The translations under genes and the position numbers were made by a program. Positions 35,951 to 45,646 of a stretch of 64,000 nucleotides of DNA are shown here, in pieces. The stretch comes from Aegilops tauschii subsp. strangulata (lineage: Eukaryota; Streptophyta; Magnoliopsida; Poales; Poaceae). Below the pieces are notes generated by a model. That model did not search any database. It had not been told where the DNA came from and worked only from the letters and a program-made list of their open reading frames with translations. Position 1 is the first letter of the stretch, and every line of letters starts with the position of its first letter. The stretch spans positions 375,945,633 through 376,009,632 of the forward strand of contig NC_053039.3 in the NCBI RefSeq assembly GCF_002575655.3. The letters run 5' to 3'.

Positions 35951-36244
35951 GTTGCCCTAAATTGGTCCTAGAAAGTTAGGAGAAGACAATGACAAAGGGA
36001 AGGAATATCACGTGCACAGCTTGGACGCGCCAAGGAATGACTGACCAACGCGGTATTTTTGGACCTGCTAGAGTCCATTGCTTTCAAGTCTTCTTTAGCA
36101 TAACAGTGGTGTTATTAGAAGGTCTACCCAAGGTTGGTCGTGTGTACCTGCTGAAGCTAATCTTCCAATTTTCACAACATGGCAAGAAACGTCGTCGACC
36201 GGGCCATGTGGTCACTTTCCACGAGCGTGCGCACGACCCTCCCC

Positions 36245-36924
36245 GCGCGGTTCCTTCCACCTGGTCCGACCGAAGCCGGAGCACGTCGAGATGGTGGCCC
36301 CCGACGACGAGTCCGCCCTCAAGTGGGCGAAGGAGGATTACGTCTGGGAGCAGGTACGCCGCCAGCGCCGGGCGTACGCGGAGCTCCAGGCCCGACGCAG
36401 CGGTCGCGAGGAGGGCGGCGTCATCGTCCTCGACAGCGACGAGGAGGACGAGGCCGGGCCGTCCAGGGCACCACCACGCCTTGGCGACCCTGGCCAGGGC
36501 TGTAGCAGGGACGTCGCCGGCCCAAGCCAGCCGCGCGACGACGACGATGACGATGATGGCGACGGCGGCGACTACACCCGCTTCTACAGACTTCTCGGCA
36601 TGTAGACGACGGGGCGACTACATCCGCTTCTACAGCTTCTCGGCATGTAGACGACGGCGACGGCGACGCCGGTGGCGGCTAGGCGTAGTTTAGGCGTAGT
36701 TTGCATGTTTTCATGTTTTTTGTATAAATTTCAATGAAGTTTCGCCTAGTTCATGCAAAAATCGCCGAGTTTGCATATATTTTGTACGGTACATCGCCGA
36801 ATCCGGGGCGACCTTTGGGCCGACGACTGGAAGCTAAGTCGCCCCGCACACGCCAATCTTGCGCCGGCTCGCTACTAGAGGCTTTTTTTCGGCGCTCTGG
36901 AAGGCCGAACGGCTGGAGATGCTC
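36245..36924 (+). mobile_element. Left-truncated Harbinger-like element
   Basis: The right end reads ggctggagatgctc followed by TTA (36925-36927), the standard terminal inverted repeat and target of grass Tourist/Harbinger elements. No matching left end exists, and the sequence fuses directly to duplication block 1. It contains one short ORF and a short internal duplication of the ORF end (cgcttctacagacttctcgg near 36580 and cgcttctacagcttctcggc near 36627). Confidence 0.55.
36291..36605 (+). CDS. Acidic hypothetical protein carried by a Harbinger-like element
   Basis: A 104-codon open frame beginning MVAPDDESALKWAKEDYVWE and ending DGGDYTRFYRLLGM. It has an Arg-rich helical centre (EQVRRQRRAYAELQARR), a DSDEEDEA acidic patch and a D-rich tail. 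Proteins with this layout are repeatedly annotated within grass transposons, but no function is known to me. There are no stops or shifts, yet promoter and left TIR are missing, so expression is doubtful. Confidence 0.45.
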   Translation: MVAPDDESALKWAKEDYVWEQVRRQRRAYAELQARRSGREEGGVIVLDSDEEDEAGPSRAPPRLGDPGQGCSRDVAGPSQPRDDDDDDDGDGGDYTRFYRLLGM

Positions 36925-37574
36925 TTAGTTGAGAAAATTCCAGTCCGGTAGGCCATGGTAGCTTTTGGGGCGAGGCGGTTGATGTCACGTCCGTCCGGCG
37001 TGCCGGTGGATGCCGATCGATCGACCTGTGTTGCTCACGCGCTGCGAGAATTCCCGTCGATAACAGTCTGCGCTACCGCCAGCTCCGGTGGTGCAACTGC
37101 TAGCTAGTCGTCTAGTAAAGTACTGGTTGCCCGTGGTATTCGGCCGGCGCAGTTCCGGTTGTCAAAAGAGAAAAAAAATAAAATCGGACGGTGCTCCGGG
37201 GAAGTAGACTTTGGCCTGATGGAGCGTGTGGAGACCGTGCCTAGCTGGCCGTCTGGCCAGCTGCCTCCTTCGGTTACTTCGGTTTGTGAAACTAGATGCA
37301 AAACCCACATGTGGCATGTGTTCAAGTTTTTGTAGACTCGATTTCAGCTTATTTCTCCTGTGGTGCTTTTTTTCATCTCGGGGAAAATATTCTTCTCTGA
37401 TGCTTCAAACTTTTTCTATGGCCTGGGCTGGGTTGCTGAAAGTCCTAGATTAGCCGTTTTGTGCAACTGTGCTCACGTTTTAACGGCCGTAGACATGCAC
37501 GTAGAGTAGTGGTTGGGTGGATAATTACCATCTCATCATGGTCGTTAGGGCGGAAAACTGGAACATGATATGGA

Positions 37575-38050
37575 GTTTTTTTTCGAAACGGAGACAAAAA
37601 ATTTGCCTCATCTATTAATTAAGGCGCTTGCTAGGCGTCATCCGCCTGATTTTAGGGGAAACATAAGCCGCCTCCCGCACCGTTAGATAGTGCCGCATCT
37701 GCCGTTGGATAAAATAGCTCATCCCGCTCCTTGCGTTATGGTTCCTCCTGCCCTACTTTCCATCGCAGAAATAAGCTAACGCGGGTCGAAGTCACTCCGG
37801 TCGTTAGCTCTCTCCACAGGAAAGAAATGCAGCAGCGTCTGCATCCCTGTAAGCTACGCAGCCGCTGAAGGCGCACATGGGACAAGCTTTGCATCTTTAG
37901 CGAGTGCCTTTGCTACGACGCTTCCAACAAATCCATATGCCAGAGCACCGACATTTGCAGCTGCTCAAGCTGCAATGTAGTAGTGTCGTCGTCGTCATTT
38001 TCCGGCAGCACATCTACAACGAATCCATATGCTGCAAACCTCCAGCGGCC
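37575..38050. other. Insertion of uncertain type, noncoding
   Basis: It starts with a T-run (tttttttcgaaacggagaca), of the kind seen at antisense LINE 3' ends, then ggcgcttgctaggcgtcatc and gccgcctcccgcaccgttag. It leads into the minisatellite. No gene or paired terminal repeats are found. Confidence 0.35.
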
Positions 38051-39435
38051 GATGATGCTCAGCGCACTCGCGAGGTTCCCACGGCCCGGCGATGCTCCAT
38101 TCAAGCGCCGGCGATGCTTCGACAGCCCGGTGGCGATGCCCCATTGCAGCAGCCGCGATGCTCCGACGGCCTGGTGGGGATGCTCCATTCCAGCACTCGT
38201 GAGGTTCCAGCAGCCTCGCGGCGATGCTTCATTGCAGCACTCAGTGAGGTTCCGCGGCCCGCCAGCGATGCTCCATTGCAGCCCTGTGAGGTTCCGGTGG
38301 CCCGGCGATGCTCCATTCCAGCACCCGTGAGGTTCCGGCAGCCTCGCGACGATGCTCCATAGCAGCACTCAGTGAGGTTCCGGCGGCCCGCCGGCGATGC
38401 TCCATTGCAGCACTCAGTGAGGTTTCGGCGGCCCGCCAGCGATGCTCCATTGCAGCAGCCGTGAGGTTCCAGCGGCCCTCCGGCGATGCTCCATTGCAGC
38501 ACCCGTGAGGTTCCAGCGGCCCGGCAATGGTCCATTGCAGCACCCGTGAGGTTCCGGCGGCCCGCCGGCGATGCTCCATTGCAGCACCCGTGAGGTTCCC
38601 GCGGCCTGACGTCGATGCTCTATTATAGCACCCGTGAGGTTCTGACGGCCCGACAATGCTCCGACGCCGCGATGATGCTCCATTGCAGCAGCCGTGAGGT
38701 TCCGGAGGCCGACGATGCTCCGGCGGTTTGGCGATGCTCCATTGCAGCACCCGCGAGGTTCTGGAGGCCGACAATGCTCCGACGGTTTGGCTATGCTCCA
38801 TTGCAGCACCCGCGATGTTCCGGAGGCCGACGATGCTCCGGCAGTTTGGCGATGCTCCATTGCAGCACCCGTGAGGTTCCAGCGGCCCGGCAATGGTCCA
38901 TTGCAGCACCCGTGAGGTTCCGGCGGCCCGCCGGTGATGCTCCATTGCAGCACCCGTGAGGTTCCAGCGGCCCGGCAATGGTCCATTGCAGCACCCGTGA
39001 GGTTCCGGCGGCCCGCCGGCGATGCTCCATTGCAGCACCCGCGAGGTTCCAGCGGCCTGGCGTCGATGCTCTATTATAGCACCCGTGAGGTTCTGACGGC
39101 CCGACAATGCTCCGACGCCGCGATGACGCTCCATTGCAGCAGCCGTGAGGTTCCGGAGGCCGACGATGCTCCGGCGGTTTGGCGATGCTCCATTGCAGCA
39201 CCCGCGAGGTTCCGGGGGCCGACAATGCTCCGACTGTTTGGCTATGCTCCATTGCAGCACCCGCGATGTTCTGGTGGCCGACGATGCTCCGGTAGCTTGG
39301 TGATGCTCCATTGCAGCACCCGTGAGGTTCCGAAGGCCAACGGTGCTTCGGCGGTTTGGCGATGTTCCATTGCAGCACCCGCGAGGTTTCGGAGGCCGAC
39401 GATGCTCCATTGCAGCACTCGCGAGGTTCTCGCAA
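38051..39435. repeat. GC-rich minisatellite, about 30 units of 40-45 bp
   Basis: The unit is close to gatgctccattgcagcaccc then gtgaggttccggcggcccgc. Measured spacings between successive gatgctcc motifs are 44, 40, 44, 45, 45 and 44 bp. Variants (caatggtcc, gcaatgctccgacggtttgg, tctattatagc) alternate. A longer period of 451 bp is visible: the rare variant gtcgatgctctattatagc occurs at 38611 and at 39062 with the same following units. Low stop density leaves several frames open on the minus strand, including a 407-codon frame at 39464-38241. Confidence 0.9.
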
Positions 39436-39770
39436 TCCAATGAACCTCCGTGCAAAACACTCACTAGTAACAGTTAACCGTGGTGTCAATTTCTCTAAAT
39501 ACTCCTGTTGAGTAGTACTGCATGGCAACAAGAGCGGTGCTGGAAGTCAAAACGAGCAATTGCATGCAAAAAGGGACAGCAGGGGACCACACCTGTGAAA
39601 AAAGTCGGGCAAGAAAAGATGTGCAAGTGAAACCATGGGACCAGCGCGCCAACGACAAATCATGATTAGGCACCCTAGCGGCCCAGCGCGCGCCGACGCA
39701 TCCGGTTAAATCGGACGGCTCTCGACGAGGTTTAGCGAGCCAGAAAATCAGTCGGTTGAAATAAAGTCTT
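39436..39770. other. Noncoding stretch between the minisatellite and a GC-rich repeat
   Basis: Mixed-composition sequence without gene. It includes ggcccagcgcgcgccgacgc (39679-39698), which may be a degenerate Mutator-like end, but no partner was confirmed. Confidence 0.35.
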
Positions 39771-41465
39771 TCCCATTAATTAAGCAGAAGAGAGTTGCCC
39801 GGTTAATTAACGGAAAACCGGGCTAAAACCGCACAACCACTGAGCGGCACACATAAGATACCCCACACAGGCCGCTCTAAAGAGGGCCTCATCGAGACAG
39901 CACGCAGGCGTCATCGCCATCACTCCTCCCCTAGAAGGCGTCTTCGTCATCCCTACACTCTGAGCAAACGACTCCGACTTCGCCGTAGGCGATCGCCGAC
40001 TCAACCCACTATGAAGAGGCCTTGTGGAGTTGCATGAAGACCCGTGCTAGAACTCAGCCACCTGCGACCAGACAACGCAGCTCCAACTCTGACGGAGAAC
40101 TACGAAGGACAAAACCAGGCACGGCTGGCACCACAAAAGATCACCGAACGGCCCATCTAGAGCCAGTCATCGTACGCCGCAGGGCCCCGCCGCTGCAGCT
40201 TCGACTCCACAGCAACAACCAAACCGAGGCAATCCCGTGGACACGCCGGAGAAGAGCCGACTACCGCAACCATTGTTGCGTCGCCGACATCGCTCCCACC
40301 ATCACCGTTGCCACAGAAGCCTGGACGCCCCAACCGCCGCCATCCACTGGTCCCGCTCGCCAATGCCGGGCTCGAAAGACGAAGCCCCCAAGAGGGAAAA
40401 CGACACCAAGGTGCCGCCAACGTCCGATCACACAAGATCAAGGGTTTCCCCTGGAGAGGCCGTGATGGCCGGATCCGTGCGAGAGGGGTGCGGTAGCAAA
40501 GTAGCGATGCCTCCAGGAAGGTCGACGACGGTCGTAGCCGTCGCCATCGCAAGTCACACCACCAGGCCGAGAATGAGTTTTCACCCAAGCTCCCGACACA
40601 CCCTCGGCCGCACATCAAACCACCGGCACCGACAAGCCCACCAACCATCACCACCATCGAACCTGCCCTTGGACGAAGAAGCACGAAGAACCGCCTCAGC
40701 CAGCCGCACCACGCGGAGGCCAACGGCGGCCAAACTCCATCAGCAGGCACCAGAACCATCAGCGGCCGACCGGACCCATGGCCGCCGGACGTAGCGAGCC
40801 ACCATTCCATGCCGAGCACCATGCCGGGAAGGAACAGATGAGCGCTGCCCGAGGCCAGAAACCACCACGGTTCCGAGCCACAGCCAAAAATCAGGGGCAC
40901 GCCGAGCACCTGCCAGGGACCAGATCTGTCGCGCCCGCTGCACGTCGCCGCCCATCCACGTCGCCTCGGACCCCTTGCTGGCTGCATGCCTCGTCAGAGA
41001 CCCTTGCAGCACCTCACGCCCGAGCACCATGCCCACCACGCTTGAGACCCCCGCTCGCCCCTTGCACGCACGCGCCGTCGCCGTGGCCTCCCTGAACGCC
41101 CCCGCCCCCGCAGCGGCCTCCCTGCGCGCTCTGCCCGCACACCACCAGATCTGGGCGTGAGGGCCCCGGATCCGCCGCTCCCGCCGGAGGGGAGGAGCTC
41201 CAGCCCGCCGGCGCAGAGCTCGCGACGACCACGCGCCGGCGCCGCACGAGCCAGCCACGGGCCGTCCGCCCCCTGGAGAAGAAGCCCCGCCGCCGCCTCT
41301 GCCACACGGGCTTTGCCCGGCGACGCGTCCCGGCGGCGGCGAGGAGGGAGACGACGGAGGGGCCGGCTGCCGGAGGGAGCCTGGGTCGCCGCCCGTGTCG
41401 CTCGTGCGGAGCGACGCGGGGGCTCTTAGTTTTTTCCCTCTCAAACCTTTTTGTTCTTTCCATGC
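39771..41465 (-). repeat. GC-rich repeat of uncertain class, possibly a LINE fragment
   Basis: The left edge cattaattaagcagaagaga resembles an antisense non-LTR 3' end. The right edge ctcttagttttttccctctc reads on the minus strand as gagagggaaaaaactaagag, like a LINE 5' start, and leads into very GC-rich sequence. Long overlapping ORFs on both strands (40157-40987, 40740-41444) have no conserved domain and reflect composition. No ORF2 is present. It sits where copy A of the duplication has no insertion. Confidence 0.35.
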
Positions 41466-42060
41466 GGTGGAATTACTGATCTAGTCTAGCATAGGACGAC
41501 ACTTTGGTACACAAGTCCATGGTCGCAAGAGAACTGGGATTTTTTTTGTTTGATCAGCGAACTGGGAAAAATTAATATTGCTGCGCGTGGTAGTACAACT
41601 CGTGTGTTGATCTTGTAGGCAGCACTGGCACCTACTATAGTTTTCTATGAACTCGTGACCCATCCGCTCTGAAAATGTTAGGGAGATAATCCTTTTTTAG
41701 ATGCACAAGATAGCTTAGCGCCGTTGTGGACACGGCGAGCCGTTGTGGACACGGCGAGACGTAGTATGGTAGACATGCTCGGTCGCGTCAGAAATCGTCG
41801 ATGAGGACGGCCATGCTGCATGCATGTGACGAGTGATTGGCAGTGAGAACGATATCGAAATGTGAGATCGAATGCATATTGAATGCTTGACCACAGTATA
41901 TGTGGGTCTGCGCCAGCCACTACACCTCTATTTTAATCATGTTGTGTATTTGTGATAAACAATTAAAAAAAAATCATGTTGTGTACCAAAATGTAAATTA
42001 CAGCGATACAGGCATGCATTGCTTTTTTTTTTACTAAATCCAAGATAATTAAGAATTCTT
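41466..42060 (+). repeat. Segmental duplication, copy B (distal blocks)
   Basis: ttggtacacaagtccatgg (41513-41531) corresponds to 15615-15633. gcatattgaatgcttgacca (41873-41892) corresponds to the hairpin region at 15720-15739. The stretch from ctattttaatcatgttgtg to taaatccaagataa (41930-42049) corresponds to 18778-18861. Order and strand agree. A 19-bp piece (ttactgatctagtctagca, 41475-41493) matches copy A only in inverted orientation (14155-14173). Confidence 0.65.
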
Positions 42061-42061
42061 T

Positions 42062-42315
42062 TAAGGTCTCTTTTTCGAAAAGGATGATAACTCCCGACCT
42101 CTGCATCAAACACTCAATTTAATTATATTATTCAACAGAGTCTGATAAAATAAATATCAGGATCAATCCAAAGCCACCTTTATGGCGACCTACGCCGCTA
42201 CACTTACATGCATGATGATGTGCCTTGACCGCACCAACGCACACCATGTAATCTGGTGGCCTCACAAACCCGCCCCGCGGTGCTCCGAGAGCACTAACCG
42301 GTCTAGTCGACCCAC
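42062..42315 (-). repeat. LINE 3'-end remnant, antisense
   Basis: It starts ctctttttcgaaaaggatga then ctcccgacctctgcatcaaa, a very common wheat sequence at antisense ends of non-LTR elements. It continues through aaccgccacc-like text (aaagccacctttatggcgac) and stops at the left end of the outer CACTA. It has no coding potential. Confidence 0.45.
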
Positions 42316-42318
42316 AAC

Positions 42319-42938
42319 CACTACTAGGGAAATGCCTATACACAGGAGCTCACTGATGCTATTATTTATCAGTAGCGATTGGCCTTGGAAAGCGCTGCTA
42401 CTACTCACTTACCAGTAGCCCTGTATTTATCAAACTCACTACTACTACAATTGCCAGACCGTTGCCGGCAGGCCAGGCATACTGGTAGCGCTTGTATGAA
42501 GAAAGCGCTACTGCTATTGTACGTAGCAGTAGCGCTTTCCTCCGACAAATGCTACTACTAAAGCCACCTTATCCACACTCCGACCCGCGCTCGACCTCAC
42601 TCCCTCTCACACATTTTCACTCGCGCGCCTCCGCCGCGCGCCGGTCTTCTCCTGCCGGCCGCCCTCGCCCGTGCCGGCTCTCCTCCCCCGCCGGCCACCC
42701 TCCCCCGCGCCAGCCCTCTCCCCCGCCGGCCTCCCTCCCGTGCCGGCCCTCCTCCCCCGCCGTCCCCCCCCCACCGGCCGTCCTCCACCGAGAGGTACTC
42801 CTCCTCCCTCCTTCCTCTTCCTCCCTAGTTAATTTTGAACCCTAGCTAGTTGAAAATGTAGGTTAAATCTTAGAATAATGTAGTAGGTTATGATCTTAGG
42901 TGGTTAATTTAGAATAATGTAGTATGAAGTCTAGCTAG
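42319..42938 (+). mobile_element. Outer CACTA element, left end and first leader segment
   Basis: The left terminus CACTACTAGGGAAATGCC (42319) is a typical CACTA/EnSpm end. The subterminal region to about 42560 has repeated gcagtagcgct and gctactact motifs in both orientations. A GC-rich leader (42590-42790, ccgccggcc repeats) follows, then gagaggtactcctcc, a possible donor-containing exon end, and AT-rich intron-like text. The element continues as 50977-51250 after a copia insertion, 56214-56453 after a second CACTA, and beyond the window. Confidence 0.75.
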
Positions 42939-44299
42939 TGTTGGAGATATGCCCTAGAGGCAATCATGTGACGATGACATTTCCATATGTATTCAAGAGT
43001 CCTTTGTATTGTCCTTGAACATCATCAATGATATGTATCAATAAGTATGTGACTTGTTTGTGAAACTATGTATTGTATGATGATTGTTCTAATGGTGCCT
43101 AGTTGATAAGGTTGTGCGGACACATATCCTTGACTAGTATACGACTCGGTTGATGACTATGTTTCACAAGTCATGTGCATGGAGATGCTAAACCGATAGT
43201 ATGGGCAGGGGGATGGAGATCACCGAGCCGGACCGACCCACTTTGAGACACAGCGAGATATAGTTATCTGTAGTCTCAAGTGCAATGTCTATGCCATGTC
43301 CTAGACCTAAGGTCCTCGCATGTTCTCGGGATGAGGATCGACTCACTTAGGGTCTATCAAACGCTACTCCGTAACTGGGTAGTTATAAAGGTAGCTTTCG
43401 GGTGAGTCGTGAGACATGCCGCGAGACATGGTTAACCAAGATGGGATTTGCCCCTCCTGTTTGGAGAGATATTCTCTGGGCCCTCTCGAGTGATCATATT
43501 CGGAAAGCATGGCCATGCGACTTGCGTTAAGTGTTAATCCAGTTCGGGAATCTGTATCATGGTTTCGAGAAGAGAGGTCGAGCTATCACAAGGGTGACAA
43601 GTACTCGCCTTGAGCTCGACAACAAATATCGTAAGGCAAAAGGAATGTTGCATATGACACATCGTTGAGGTTCGTCAAACGACTTTACACACACATGGGC
43701 GTTGGCAAATTCTGCTAGGAGCCGCTACCAACTATCGACTCTGGTCGTGTCCATGTGTACGTGAACCTATAGGGTCGCACACTTAAGGGGCTGCAGCCCA
43801 TTCGGATTGGATCCGAGTGAAAAATGGATGTGGACTCCTAGTGGGCTCAAGTGTTGAGCCCACCTCGGAGGTCTATATAAAGGGGAGTGGGCACACCACT
43901 TAGGGTTGATCCAATTTTAACCCTGGTTAGCCACCGCCACTCCCCACGCCCATGCCGCGCGACCGGACCTAGCATCCGCCGCTCGACGCTGCTCCCCGTA
44001 CGTGTGGATACCTTGGAGGCATCGCATCTGCGGTGCTTCGACAAACATTCGAGGGAACCGCGAGGTGCCGTTCGCGGGAGATCACCGTTCACGCGTCTTC
44101 GCTGTTCGCGGGAGATCGACAACGCGAGGAGGAGACGGCCCGGGAGATCGGCTACACGCATCACCAACTCTACTTCCGTTGCGGTGACTGCGCGTCTAGT
44201 GGTAAACCCGATCCCGTGATCTATTTCCAGCAGCATGATCTTGGTTGCGCGGTAGAAAATTTTATTTGGCGCTAGTGTAGCGTACCGCGTGTTCCAACA
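42939..44299 (+). repeat. 5' LTR of the copia element
   Basis: 1361 bp, TG...CA ends, with TATA box tatataa at 43874-43880 (gaggtctatataaaggggag) and a short open GC-rich region after it. It is followed directly by the primer-binding site. Confidence 0.95.
43874..43880 (+). promoter_or_regulatory. TATA box in the copia 5' LTR
   Basis: tatataa inside ggtctatataaaggggagtg. The identical block is at 50544-50550 in the 3' LTR. Confidence 0.75.
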
Positions 44300-44300
44300 G

Positions 44301-44312
44301 TGGTATTAGAGC
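44301..44312 (+). other. Primer-binding site of the copia element
   Basis: tggtattagagc is complementary, with one change (T for C), to the 3' end of initiator-Met tRNA as used by most plant copia elements. Confidence 0.85.
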
Positions 44313-45646
44313 CTCCGCTGTGTGGTGATAGATTCGATGATATGCATATGAGATATGTAGATCGGTTCAGGTGCGGGTCGATGAGATCGGCCGCGCACGT
44401 CAGTGTTGAAGGTTGATTTCGTGATCTTGTTTCCGTGATCGTGACGCAGAGGTCGTGACACGACTTATCCCTACCGGTCGGTTTCCGCCATCGGGGTAGA
44501 CAGTGGAACGTAAACCCGGATGCAGCACGCGAAGATCAATGAGATTGATCGAATCAGAACATAGATCAACACCTTGGAAATGTGATTTCCGCGGTGCTGA
44601 AATCTGTTGGAGCGGTCTCGGTAAAACGGCTGTAATTTTTGAATACGAACTCCGATTTTGCTCCACGACCTGTCAAACGGAAGCTAACGAAATGTTGGAT
44701 CAGCTAGGCCAAAATCCGCTTGGAAGATAGAGTTTCAGGAGGTTCTATCTTTGGCGGTAGAACGTCTGACTCGTTTCTGCAGGGAATGACTGTGATTTGG
44801 TATAGCCCATTTATGTTGCTTGTATATTATTGTTTCATGACCTACGTGTCATGAGTGCGGCAACCGGCAGGAGCCACATGGTTGTCCCATTATTGTATTA
44901 ATGACCTGCGTGTCAACATGAGAAGCCATGTAATGTAATTTACTTTCAGTAGCTATTAGTTTTTAATAGCATAGTATCTTATGTAACACTTGGCGGTTGA
45001 CACCATGGCGTGGAGATGGAGATCACCACGAGGACAACCATGCATGGGCAGACCGCGCACGTGGAGATGGAGATCACCATGCGCTGTGAAAAGGGGCTAT
45101 ACCATATCACACATATATAAACTGCCTGTGAAAGTTTATCCCTTTTATGCACCCTTCTTTTGCATGGTAGATGTTTTAAGTAGGGTGATCCCTCAAAGAA
45201 TGTCAAGTACAAATGCCTCCCCAATTGTTGCACCTTCACATGTCAAGTATATTTAGTGGCGGGCCTAGGAAATTAGGGTGCCACTAGATCTCCTTGAAGT
45301 GATGGGTTTGTGTTGGACACTTACACGCGAAGCATTGGTTGACTTGTCATGGCTATCAAAACAGTTTTGGGCCACGAGGCATAGGAGTTGGCGAGGCATG
45401 AGATGTCCCCAACAACAAGAGTCGTATGGAGATACGATTAGCAAGAGTTGCTTACCGAGTGATCTTGTCCTCTAGCGGTGATGCAAAAGCTCACTAGTTG
45501 ACATGTTGATCTTGGATCTTGAATCACTAAGTATCAACCGAGGGATGTTGATTTTAGTGGGAGTAATGATCTTATTAAAATGTTTAATATGAATTACTCT
45601 TCATGAGTACATGTCTTAGTGTTTTGCATATTTCTGTTGTAGATCA

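Larger units (their letters stand above)
36181..37566 (+). repeat. Segmental duplication, copy B (blocks 1 and 2)
   Basis: 36181-36240 and 36957-37566 are the counterparts of 13374-13432 and 13529-14100. Between the two blocks, copy B holds a Harbinger remnant where copy A has about 95 bp of its own sequence. Confidence 0.7.

Noticed and set aside
38241..39464. 407-codon open frame on the minus strand with repeated NLTGAAMEH-like units
   Set aside because: It is produced by the GC-rich minisatellite. Overlapping frames are open as well (for example 38791-39531), unit lengths of 40-45 bp would shift frame repeatedly, and no start context or domain supports a gene.
40157..41463. 276- and 234-codon ORFs on the minus strand
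   Set aside because: Trp/Gly/Arg-rich low-complexity readings in GC-rich repeat sequence, with competing ORFs on the plus strand and no motif.
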